Below are positions 41,657 through 48,777 of a DNA stretch of 51,860 nucleotides, piece by piece. The notes below the pieces were generated by a model, which made no database searches, was not told the DNA's origin, and saw only the letters and a list, made by a program, of their open reading frames with translations. Each line of letters starts with the position of its first letter. The first letter of the stretch is position 1. The stretch covers positions 1 through 51,860 of the forward strand of contig JAICWL010000013.1 of assembly GCA_025934835.1 (NCBI GenBank), given 5' to 3'. Source of the stretch: Fimbriimonadaceae bacterium (GTDB taxonomy: Bacteria; Armatimonadota; Fimbriimonadia; Fimbriimonadales; Fimbriimonadaceae). The position numbers and the translations under genes were made by a program.

Positions 41657-42067
41657 ATGCGATATCGGGATCCTCTGGAAACGCTGCTTGCCTACGAAGC
41701 GATGATCGTGGCAATGGAGGTGCGCAACCAGTTGGAAGGGTTTCGGGCCCAGCACCTCACCGACGAGCAAATGGCGGAGCTAAATCCGCTGGTCAGGAAC
41801 GCCGTCTTCGGAGCGATGGTCATGCTGCATCGCGCGCTGGACGAAAACGACGAGGCGTCGCAATTTCACGTCGGCTGGGACATTTCTCAGACTCCGGACT
41901 ACTGGGAGATGCCGATTCTCCCTGCGGACGTGATCGAAGACCTGCAGATCCTCAGCAGGAAACGGTACGCCAAAGCGGAGATCGCTCAGAAGTGCAAGAA
42001 GGCTTTCGAGGAGTTCCGCGCGTTGCGGGCACAGCTTCTGGAGAACTACCGGACCCGCCGCCGCTGA
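41657..42067 (+). CDS. Helical protein of unknown function upstream of dnaB
   Basis: 136 aa, not recognised. Predicted almost entirely helical: ETLLAYEAMIVAMEVRNQLEGFRAQHLTDEQMAELNPLVRNAVFGAMVMLHRALDE, a central loop with WDISQTPDYWEMP, and a basic C-terminal helix KRYAKAEIAQKCKKAFEEFRALRAQLLENYRTRRR. No signal peptide. Charged composition and position 85 bases before dnaB in the same direction are the only context. Codon use looks like that of its neighbours, so I take it as real. Confidence 0.7.
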   Translation: MRYRDPLETLLAYEAMIVAMEVRNQLEGFRAQHLTDEQMAELNPLVRNAVFGAMVMLHRALDENDEASQFHVGWDISQTPDYWEMPILPADVIEDLQILSRKRYAKAEIAQKCKKAFEEFRALRAQLLENYRTRRR

Positions 42068-42152
42068 ACAAGTATACGAATTTCCACAAGTTTTCCAACC
42101 TCAATCCCCCGAAACCCGGGTCACCATATGGGAGCGGATCGCGGAGAAACAA

Positions 42153-43547
42153 TTGGCACTCGCCTACGGACCAGACGAACTCGTCCCCTTATATAGCATC
42201 GAAGCCGAAATGAGCATCCTCGGCGCGATGCTGCTGTCCGAGCGGGCCGCCGAAGAGACCGCTTCGATGCTCGACGAGAAGGATTTCTACCGTCCTTCGC
42301 ACCGAATGATCTTCCAGGCGATGCGCCAGCTCATCCACGAGCACAAGCCGATCGACTACCTGACCCTCAAGGAAGAGCTCAAAGCGCGCGGGCATCTGGC
42401 GGATATCGGCGGAGAGGACTATCTCGTCGAAATCGCATCTTATGTTCCCAGCCCAGCGAACTCGAGCTACTACGCGCAGATCGTGCAGGACAAGGCGACC
42501 CTGCGCCGCCTCGAGGCAGCCGGCCGCGAGATCGTGGGCATCGTGCACGACTCGGAGACGCCGAACGTCGATGAGAAGCTCGATCGCGCCGAGCAGGAAG
42601 TGTTCGAAGTCGGACGCAAGCAGCTCGGCAAGTATTTCCAGCACGTTCGGTCGCTGGCCAAGGAGTTCTTCGTCGACGTCGACAACATCGTCGAGACCGG
42701 GAACCCGATGCAGGGCCTCAAAGTGGGGTTCCAAGACCTCGACCGGATGACGAGCGGCTTCTATCCAGGCGACTTCGTGGTCATCGGCGCGCGGCCCGCG
42801 ATGGGCAAGACGTCGTTCGCGCTCGATTTCGCGGTGAACGTGGCCCAGCGCCTGGCCCGAGAAGAGGTCCGAGGAAGCGTCGCTGTGTTCTCGCTCGAAA
42901 TGAGCGCGATCCAGCTCGTGAGACGAATGACCTCGATGATCAGTGGCGTTCCCACGAGCATCCTGAAGACCGGGCGGATATCGGATGATGCCTACCAACG
43001 CCTTGCGGACGGCTGCGAGACGCTGTACTCGCTTCCAATCTATATCGATGACGCCAGCGAGATCACGCCGCTCGAGATGCGCGGCAAATGCCGAAGGCTG
43101 AAGGCGGAGTCCGGCCTGTCGATGGTCATCGTCGACTATCTGCAGCTTATGCGCGGCAGCAAGCGCACCGAGAACCGCGTACAGGAGGTTTCCGAGATCG
43201 CCCGCGCCTGCAAGGCGATGGCGAAGGAGCTTCAATGCCCGGTGATCGCGCTAAGCCAGCTTAGCCGCGCAGTCGAGGGGCGCGAGGACAAACGACCGCA
43301 GCTTAGCGACATTCGCGAATCGGGCTCGATCGAGGCAGAAGCGGACCTCGTGATGCTGCTCTATCGGGAGAGCTATTACAAGGCGAAAGAGGAGCACCGG
43401 CCGGAGATCGAGAATCCGGACGAGGTGCAGGAAGCGGAGATCATCATCGCGAAGCACCGAAACGGCCCTACCGGCAAAGTGATCCTCGGGTTCCAGCCGG
43501 CGTACGCGCGCTACCGGAGCATCGCACGGGACTTCCACTCGGAATAG
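42153..43547 (+). CDS. dnaB: Replicative DNA helicase DnaB
   Basis: 464 aa hexameric helicase of the replication fork. N-terminal primase-binding domain (PLYSIEAEMSILGAMLLSE, then SHRMIFQAM), linker helix, and RecA-like C-terminal domain with Walker A GARPAMGKT (212-220), Walker B MVIVDYLQLM, and ALSQLSRAVEGREDKRPQLSDIRESGSIEAEADLVMLLYR. There is no intein. The start is TTG at 42153 behind CGGAG, and the protein begins ALAYGPDELVPLYSIEAE, as expected. A short stretch, ATTTCCACAAGTTTTCC, lies about 75 bases upstream. Confidence 0.97.
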   Translation: MALAYGPDELVPLYSIEAEMSILGAMLLSERAAEETASMLDEKDFYRPSHRMIFQAMRQLIHEHKPIDYLTLKEELKARGHLADIGGEDYLVEIASYVPSPANSSYYAQIVQDKATLRRLEAAGREIVGIVHDSETPNVDEKLDRAEQEVFEVGRKQLGKYFQHVRSLAKEFFVDVDNIVETGNPMQGLKVGFQDLDRMTSGFYPGDFVVIGARPAMGKTSFALDFAVNVAQRLAREEVRGSVAVFSLEMSAIQLVRRMTSMISGVPTSILKTGRISDDAYQRLADGCETLYSLPIYIDDASEITPLEMRGKCRRLKAESGLSMVIVDYLQLMRGSKRTENRVQEVSEIARACKAMAKELQCPVIALSQLSRAVEGREDKRPQLSDIRESGSIEAEADLVMLLYRESYYKAKEEHRPEIENPDEVQEAEIIIAKHRNGPTGKVILGFQPAYARYRSIARDFHSE

Positions 43548-43550
43548 CGC

Positions 43551-44606
43551 TTACGACTTGTTCCGGATGTGGATCAGGTCGCCGTCCTGGATGACGTGGT
43601 CCTTCCCTTCCAGCTTCATTTTGCCTTGGGCGTATGCGGAGTCCAGCGATCCGGCTGCGGCATAGTCGTCGTAATGCACAACCTCGGCGCGGATGAATCC
43701 CTTCGCAATGTCGTTGTGGATGGTGGCGGCGGCTTTGAGCGCGGTCGAGCCTCGGCGCAACGGCCAGGCCTTGGTCTCGTTCTCGCCGGCGGTGAAAAAC
43801 GTGATAAGGCCGAGCGCATCGTAGACCGCCCGGATGACGCGGTAGCTTGCGGGCTCGCTCAGCCCCAAGGATTCGAGGAATTCCGGCTGGTCCGCCGCGT
43901 CGAGCTTGGCGATCTCCTCTTCGATAGGCGCGGACACAGCGAACGCAGGGCTGCCGGAGGCCGCAAGCTCCGCCATTCTGGCTTCGAGCCGTGGACCGGG
44001 GCTTGCCGCTGAAGCCTCGTCGACGTTGAACGCCACGACCATCGGCTTGGCGCTAAGAAACTGATAGTTCCGGACGACGGTCTGCTCGTCTTCCGAAAGC
44101 TCGATCGCTCGGATCGGCGTGCCGGATTCGAGCATCGGCCGGATGCGGTCGAACAGGGTCTGCTCCATATAGTCCGGCGTGCCCGGACTCTTGGCCGTGG
44201 TCGACCGCTTGAGACGTTCCAAGCGGTTCTCGACGATCTGCAGGTCGGCCAGGACCAGTTCGACTTCGACCGCCTCCTGGTCTCGAATCGGGTCGACTGC
44301 CGCGTGAAACGGAGCTATCGGAGAATCGAATGCGCGAACGACATGCAGAAGCAGATCGGCCTTCTTCGCTTCGTCGAGCAGTCTTTGGGAGAATGCCTTG
44401 CCGCTCGGCGAGATCGGCTCCAGGCTGTCGTCGAGGACGACGCCCGCAGGCGTCTGCTTCTTGGGGCGGACTTGGGCGACGATCGCGTCGAACCTCGGGT
44501 CGGGCACGGGCACGCTCGTGACGTCCCCTTTGGCGAGCCCTTGGGCCGCCGCGCGGTAGAGCGTCGACCGTCCCGACTGTGAATAGCCTATGAGCGCGAC
44601 CTTCAT
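43551..44606 (-). CDS. YchF/OLA1-like protein with degenerate GTPase motifs
   Basis: 351 aa, homologous over its length to the Obg-family ATPase YchF. The C-terminal DUF933/TGS part is intact (LGLITFFTAGENETKAWPLRRGSTALKAAATIHNDIAKGFIRAEVVHYDDY, then KMKLEGKDHVIQDGDLIHI). In the nucleotide domain, the P-loop GLPNVGKST is GYSQSGRST (7-15) with the Walker lysine replaced by Arg, the switch I segment is missing, and the G3 motif DIAGLVKGAS is replaced by LDDSLEPISP. The G4-like NVDE is kept. It may therefore bind nucleotide poorly or not hydrolyse it. Start overlaps the stop of a small membrane-protein gene (ATGA). Confidence 0.9.
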   Translation of the reverse strand: MKVALIGYSQSGRSTLYRAAAQGLAKGDVTSVPVPDPRFDAIVAQVRPKKQTPAGVVLDDSLEPISPSGKAFSQRLLDEAKKADLLLHVVRAFDSPIAPFHAAVDPIRDQEAVEVELVLADLQIVENRLERLKRSTTAKSPGTPDYMEQTLFDRIRPMLESGTPIRAIELSEDEQTVVRNYQFLSAKPMVVAFNVDEASAASPGPRLEARMAELAASGSPAFAVSAPIEEEIAKLDAADQPEFLESLGLSEPASYRVIRAVYDALGLITFFTAGENETKAWPLRRGSTALKAAATIHNDIAKGFIRAEVVHYDDYAAAGSLDSAYAQGKMKLEGKDHVIQDGDLIHIRNKS

Positions 44607-44773
44607 GGGAGAGAGGGACTCGGCACGAAGTCGATCCGGATCGGCCGCTTAGGCATCTGCCTTGGCAAAATCCAGAAGAAGTACAGCGACGCCAGGAACA
44701 CGACGGCGAGCGCCCAGGCGGGGATCCTGGGTTTGGCGGAGGGCCTGGCGTTGGGCGCGACTCTCTTGCTCAC
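44603..44773 (-). CDS. Small single-pass membrane protein upstream of the YchF-like gene
   Basis: 56 aa from the GTG at 44773. A basic N-terminus (SKRVAPNARPSAKPRIP), one transmembrane helix (AWALAVVFLASLYFFWIL), then a basic tail ending FVPSPSLP. No family recognised. It has no Shine-Dalgarno, but TATCCT lies eight bases before the GTG, in the same arrangement as other leaderless genes here. Its TGA overlaps the ATG of the YchF-like gene (ATGA), which supports that it is translated. The open frame continues upstream only as antisense to the next genes. Confidence 0.62.
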   Translation of the reverse strand: MSKRVAPNARPSAKPRIPAWALAVVFLASLYFFWILPRQMPKRPIRIDFVPSPSLP

Positions 44774-44781
44774 GAGCTTCA

Positions 44782-44787
44782 AGGATA
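44782..44787 (-). promoter_or_regulatory. -10 box TATCCT of the small membrane protein/YchF-like unit
   Basis: TATCCT, eight bases, then the GTG at 44773. It is divergent from guanylate kinase, whose own -10-like TAGGCT is at 44810-44815. Confidence 0.5.
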
Positions 44788-44809
44788 CCGGCTGAGGCAC
44801 GCGGGAGAG

Positions 44810-44815
44810 TAGGCT
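44810..44815 (+). promoter_or_regulatory. -10-like box TAGGCT before guanylate kinase
   Basis: TAGGCT followed by six bases and the GTG at 44822; weak by itself but in the recurring arrangement. Confidence 0.4.
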
Positions 44816-44821
44816 GTGCGC

Positions 44822-45382
44822 GTGGGAGACAAGGGGCGTCTCGTGATACTCAGTGGGCCCAGCGGGGTGGGCAAGGATACGCTGATCGACGCCTGGAAAG
44901 CGCTCGATCCACGAGTAGTGCGGGTGATCGCGTACACCACTCGCGATCCCAGGCCGGGCGAGCGGAACGGGATCGACTACCACTTCGTTTCCGAGGAGGA
45001 CTTCCTGCGGCGGATCGAGGCCGACGAGTTCTTGGAACACAAGCAGGTGCATGGCAAGCGGTACGCCACACCTCTGCGCGACATGGAAGAGCTGCTCGCT
45101 GCGGACAAGATCGCCGTTCTCAAGATCGACGTACAGGGCGCGCTGAGCGTGATGGCGCTGCGGCCCGATGCGATCACCGTGTTCATCGAACCGCCCAGTG
45201 TGGAGGAACTCGAAAGGCGCATCCGCGGCCGGGCGGCCGACTCTGCCGAGGGGATCGAAACGAGGCTGGCGAACGCGCGGGCGGAGCTGGCGCTCGCAGG
45301 CAGATATCAGCACCGGATCGTGAACCATGACGTGGGACGCGCCGTGGACGAGCTCGTTCGCATCACCGAGGAGGCAAAGTAG
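44822..45382 (+). CDS. gmk: Guanylate kinase
   Basis: 186 aa, phosphorylates GMP to GDP. P-loop LVILSGPSGVGKDTLI (residues ~7-22), GMP-binding YTTRDPRPGERNGIDYHFVS, and HGKRYATPLRDMEELL. The Asp-rich IDVQGALSVM and the lid segment LERRIRGRAADSAEGIETRLANARAEL are all present. The P-loop has Asp instead of the more common Ser after GK (GKDT). The GTG at 44822 is preferred because the -10-like box ends six bases before it; a GTG two codons earlier (44816) is possible. Confidence 0.95.
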   Translation: MGDKGRLVILSGPSGVGKDTLIDAWKALDPRVVRVIAYTTRDPRPGERNGIDYHFVSEEDFLRRIEADEFLEHKQVHGKRYATPLRDMEELLAADKIAVLKIDVQGALSVMALRPDAITVFIEPPSVEELERRIRGRAADSAEGIETRLANARAELALAGRYQHRIVNHDVGRAVDELVRITEEAK

Positions 45383-45391
45383 CCTTGCAGA

Positions 45392-45420
45392 TCGACTAGC
45401 CAAGCGTATCGTACTAAACT
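45392..45420 (+). promoter_or_regulatory. Promoter TCGACT-17-TAAACT before the large hexahairpin-like gene
   Basis: -35 TCGACT (45392-45397), exactly 17 bases, -10 TAAACT (45415-45420), then seven bases to the ATG at 45428. With standard spacing the transcript would start at or beside the ATG. Confidence 0.6.
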
Positions 45421-45427
45421 GGTGCGC

Positions 45428-48106
45428 ATGGTGCTGCCGAACCCGCCCCTGCTCCCGGTCGTGGCCGAACTTACGAGTCCCAGCGCGGTCGTCCGAGCTG
45501 TCCGGAGCGGCGACGAGATCGTCGAGGAGATGTACGCGCGCAACCCGAAGGGCAAGGAAACCCTCGTGCTGGTTTCGCCTACGCACCCTTGCCTGGGACG
45601 CGAGCGTGGCGCGCGCTATGGCAGCCTGATCGCTTCGGGGTCGGGCGGACTCTTCACGCTGCCACCGACGTTCGGCTTCACGAGCGCTCGGTCCGACCGC
45701 CACAAGATGGTCCTTTCCGGCGAAGAAAACGGCTGGAACATCCGTAAGACGATCACTTTGGGCGCAGGCGGCGAGGTGGACGTGTCGGTCCGAGCCGATA
45801 CCGATCTCAGCTCGCCCAGGCTCCGGTACTTGCTGACCACCTATGCCTTCGCGCCGAACGGCCAGCCGATGTCCGCAGCCTGCAAACCCGACTCGACCTG
45901 GGCCCCGTCGATCCGGCCGAGAGAAGACGACGTCATCGGCGACCATTTCTTTCGGTCGCCCGCGGTCGTCTCGCAAAAAGGGGCCATCTCGGCCGTTCTC
46001 ATGCCGGACCTGGACGTCCTCACAACCGAGCGAGCGATCCCGTCTGTGGTCGACCTCGACTGCACGGGCAACGTCGTCGACGCGCCGCTCATGAGCTACG
46101 GATTTGCCGACTACCGGCTGGTTGGACATGTGTACTTCGCGAACGACTCCGCGATGGTTCGGCCAGTGCCCTGGAGCTTGCGATCGGATATGGCGATTCT
46201 TCTCAGCTCGTCGGCCGCACCCTATAGCGCGACTTCCCAAGCCGCCGACTACCTGTGGGCCAAATACGGCAGCCGATACCTCGGCAAGATTCTGCCGCAG
46301 GCTATGCCCTTTGCGGAGTACGCGAACGTTTGCTACCCCGCCGCTCTAAACGAGAAGGAAACGGGCGGATGGTTCGAAACGGATATCGACGGCAGACCGT
46401 GCGGAGGAATGGCATCGGGGTGGGGTCGCGACCAGGGTTGGGTGAGCTGGCAATGCTGGTTCAACCAACTTCGCTCGGCTTGGGGCATGCATTGGTGGGC
46501 ACGCAAGCTCGACAATCGCGACTGGCTGGACAAATCCGACAAGATGCTGAACCTGGCGCTCGCTGCTCCGCTCGAGCATGGCGCGTGCCCAACAACATAC
46601 GATTCCCGGAACCGAGGCTGGAAGGGCAGCCTCATCATGCCCTCGCGCGACTGCTATTACGACCTGACGAACATGGCGTGGAAAGGCATTTGGCTTCTAC
46701 GTTGGCTCGATTTCAGCGATTGCCCCAGAGCGGACGAGGTACGCCGGCAGTGCGCGGAGATGGCTCGCTGTATGATGCGCTTCCAACATGGAGACGGGTC
46801 GTTCCCCACGTGGCTGAGCAAGAGCCTGGAGCCGATTCCGATCCTCTCTCGATCGGCGCAAAGCGCTCTTCCGGGGTGGTTCCTGGCGAAACTCGCAAAG
46901 ACCGCCGGTTTCGACGACGAACTGGCGAAGCGGTCTGCAGATTCAGCGCGAAAGTGCGCGAGCTTCCTCGCGTCAAGCATCGTCGATCCGAAGCTGTATT
47001 ACGATTTCGAGACTTTTTTCTCGTGCTCGCCAAAGCAGTGCCTGCAAATCGGCGACACGCTCGACGACGCAAGGATGCACGACCCATACACGCTTCAGGC
47101 GCCGCAAAACACGCTCTCGATGCAGTGGACTGCCGAAGCGTTGCGCGAGACGGCGGCTCTCGAAAAGCCGCAAGAGCGTCCGAAGCTGATGGCTGCAGCG
47201 ATCAAGGCTCTCGATACGATGTGCATGTACCAGAACGTGTGGCCGATTTCCTATCGGCCCGTTGCGTACACCTATGGCGGATTCGGCGTTCAGAATTCGG
47301 ACGGCGAGTACAACGACGCCCGGCAGGCGCAGTTCGCGGAGACGCTCTGCGACTTCGGCGCGGAGCTCGGCAGGAAGGATTACTTCGAACGGGGCGTCGC
47401 AGCTGCCCGAGCCTCGCTGACGCTAATCAACCATCCGCTGCACGAGAAGTTCGGGATCTATCCGAACCCCAATTATCCGCTGGGGCTCGAGCCGGAGAAC
47501 TGTGGGCACGGCGGCACCAACGAGCAGGACGGCCGCACGGGCTTCGATTGGGGTGAAGGCTCGGGGCTTGCCTCGATGGCACTGCTGCTCGACAAATACG
47601 GACCCGATTACCATGCGAGCGGCTGGTCGGTGCTGGTCGACGGCGGGACGCCCAAGATCGAGCCGGCCCCATCGAGCGGCTCCCTGTCATTCGAAGACTG
47701 GCATATGCCCGGCTGGGTGTTCACGGGCGATCTTATCCCTTGGCCAACGCGCTCGGCCCGGACGAATTTCGGCGCTGCGGGCAAGCCGTTCATCGGTACC
47801 TGCGAGGACGGCCGGGGCGGGTTCGACGACACCATGATCGGCACGATCATATCGCCCGAGTTCGTGGCGGACAAGCCGACGATCAGCCTGCTCGTTGGCG
47901 GCGGTCGCGGGGACGGCGAGTACGTCGAACTCCTGGATTCCTCCGGAAACCGCATCGCGGTCGAGCACGGTCGCAACCGAGAGGAGATGGACCGCCGCAC
48001 TTGGGACGTGTCCCGCTACCAAGGACAGCGTTTGCGCATCCGCATCGTCGACAGCGAGAAGGAAGGGTGGGGGCATATCAACGTCGGCGACATCCGGCTC
48101 GAATAA
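45428..48106 (+). CDS. Large predicted carbohydrate-active protein with an (alpha/alpha)-barrel and C-terminal beta domain
   Basis: 892 aa, no signal peptide. The N-terminal ~270 residues are beta-rich. The middle (about 280-690) is Trp/Cys-rich and helical, reminiscent of six-hairpin glycosidases (GGMASGWGRDQGWVSWQCWFNQLRSAWGMHWWARKLD, then MMRFQHGDGSFPTWLSKSL, and GGTNEQDGRTGFDWGEGSGLASM). The last ~140 residues form a lectin-like beta domain (SFEDWHMPGWVFTGD, FDDTMIGTIISPEF, SLLVGGGRGDGEYVELLDSSG, GHINVGDIRL), similar to modules attached to GH32 and other enzymes. No CAZy family can be named. A GTG two codons upstream is an alternative start. Confidence 0.75.
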   Translation: MVLPNPPLLPVVAELTSPSAVVRAVRSGDEIVEEMYARNPKGKETLVLVSPTHPCLGRERGARYGSLIASGSGGLFTLPPTFGFTSARSDRHKMVLSGEENGWNIRKTITLGAGGEVDVSVRADTDLSSPRLRYLLTTYAFAPNGQPMSAACKPDSTWAPSIRPREDDVIGDHFFRSPAVVSQKGAISAVLMPDLDVLTTERAIPSVVDLDCTGNVVDAPLMSYGFADYRLVGHVYFANDSAMVRPVPWSLRSDMAILLSSSAAPYSATSQAADYLWAKYGSRYLGKILPQAMPFAEYANVCYPAALNEKETGGWFETDIDGRPCGGMASGWGRDQGWVSWQCWFNQLRSAWGMHWWARKLDNRDWLDKSDKMLNLALAAPLEHGACPTTYDSRNRGWKGSLIMPSRDCYYDLTNMAWKGIWLLRWLDFSDCPRADEVRRQCAEMARCMMRFQHGDGSFPTWLSKSLEPIPILSRSAQSALPGWFLAKLAKTAGFDDELAKRSADSARKCASFLASSIVDPKLYYDFETFFSCSPKQCLQIGDTLDDARMHDPYTLQAPQNTLSMQWTAEALRETAALEKPQERPKLMAAAIKALDTMCMYQNVWPISYRPVAYTYGGFGVQNSDGEYNDARQAQFAETLCDFGAELGRKDYFERGVAAARASLTLINHPLHEKFGIYPNPNYPLGLEPENCGHGGTNEQDGRTGFDWGEGSGLASMALLLDKYGPDYHASGWSVLVDGGTPKIEPAPSSGSLSFEDWHMPGWVFTGDLIPWPTRSARTNFGAAGKPFIGTCEDGRGGFDDTMIGTIISPEFVADKPTISLLVGGGRGDGEYVELLDSSGNRIAVEHGRNREEMDRRTWDVSRYQGQRLRIRIVDSEKEGWGHINVGDIRLE

Positions 48107-48132
48107 CCGCGCGGTGGCGCGCAACTGTCGAA

Positions 48133-48138
48133 TAAAAT
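48133..48138 (+). promoter_or_regulatory. -10 box TAAAAT directly before the MerR-like gene
   Basis: TAAAAT, six bases (AGGGCC), then the GTG at 48145. AGGG is too close for an ordinary Shine-Dalgarno. One of the clearest leaderless candidates. Confidence 0.55.
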
Positions 48139-48144
48139 AGGGCC

Positions 48145-48693
48145 GTGCCCACGCTAGAAGACTATGCGCGGCTCGCGCCGTTCACTCTGGACGAGTTGGT
48201 CGATGCAGCGAACAGCGTTCTTCGCAATCGGCCCCGGCTCCTGGTGAGCAGGCGGACGGCGCGCTACTACGTGAGCCAGGGCATACTTCCGCCGCCGAGC
48301 GGCGCGCCGAAATTCGCCCGGTACGGCACGGAGCATCTGGTGCGCTTCGTAGGCGCGCGGGTCTTGCTCGACGAGGGAACCAACCTCGAATCCGCGAAAA
48401 AACTGTTGGACATGGTTATAGCGGCTTCGCAGGACGGCGGACTGAGCGAGATTCAAGACCGTCTTGCGGGCAGGCGCGCAGCCGAGCCGGACAGGCGGTT
48501 GGCCAGCTTTTCCATCCGCGAAGAACCGAGGCCCGTTCGCCGTCTCGATTCCGTGGGGGAAGTGCGCAGGAGGATCGAGCTTGGCCCTTGGGAGACTCTG
48601 GAGATCGACGCGACTGTGCCTCTCGACATTGCTCTCGAGGATGCTGGGCAGCGCATTCGGGACCTTCTGACGGAATTACGTGACACTACTTGA
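48145..48693 (+). CDS. MerR-like helix-turn-helix regulator
   Basis: 182 aa. LDELVDAANSVLRNRPRLLVSRRTARYYVSQGILPPPSG followed by RYGTEHLVRFVGARVLLDEGTNLESAKKLLDMV is the winged helix-turn-helix of the MerR superfamily, in the variant with R-T-x-R-Y-Y-x-x-x-G-I-L. The C-terminal ~90 residues (RRLASFSIREEPRPVRRL, then GEVRRRIELGPWETLEIDATVPLDIALEDAGQRIRDLL) form no known sensor. The promoter of the vWA gene overlaps this gene's stop, so it may control that gene (inference). The next gene is in the same direction, 84 bases away. Confidence 0.82.
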   Translation: MPTLEDYARLAPFTLDELVDAANSVLRNRPRLLVSRRTARYYVSQGILPPPSGAPKFARYGTEHLVRFVGARVLLDEGTNLESAKKLLDMVIAASQDGGLSEIQDRLAGRRAAEPDRRLASFSIREEPRPVRRLDSVGEVRRRIELGPWETLEIDATVPLDIALEDAGQRIRDLLTELRDTT

Positions 48694-48719
48694 CAGTTAT
48701 AAAGCCGTCCGTGTAATTT
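48690..48719 (+). promoter_or_regulatory. Consensus promoter TTGACA-18-TAATTT of the vWA gene
   Basis: -35 TTGACA at 48690-48695 and -10 TAATTT at 48714-48719, 18 bases apart, with the start codon at 48778. This is the best match to the sigma-70 consensus in the window and, unlike many others, gives an mRNA with a leader of about 50 bases and a Shine-Dalgarno. A long spacer of 18-20 bases is typical of promoters activated by MerR proteins. Confidence 0.75.
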
Positions 48720-48777
48720 AGTGTTTAGAAGGCGAACGGTACCAAGCTGCACCTTCGCAATTCCGGGAGGCCCAGTT

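Noticed and set aside
42080-42105. DnaA-box-like sequence upstream of dnaB
   Set aside because: Only seven of nine positions match TTATCCACA, there is a single copy, and no origin-like AT-rich region is present.
42153-43547. Intein in dnaB
   Set aside because: The protein is 464 aa and continuous through Walker A and B, so no insertion is present.
44774-46240. Long minus-strand open frame continuing from the 56-aa membrane protein
   Set aside because: It is antisense to guanylate kinase and the large protein gene at 45428, both strongly supported; only the last 56 codons look real.
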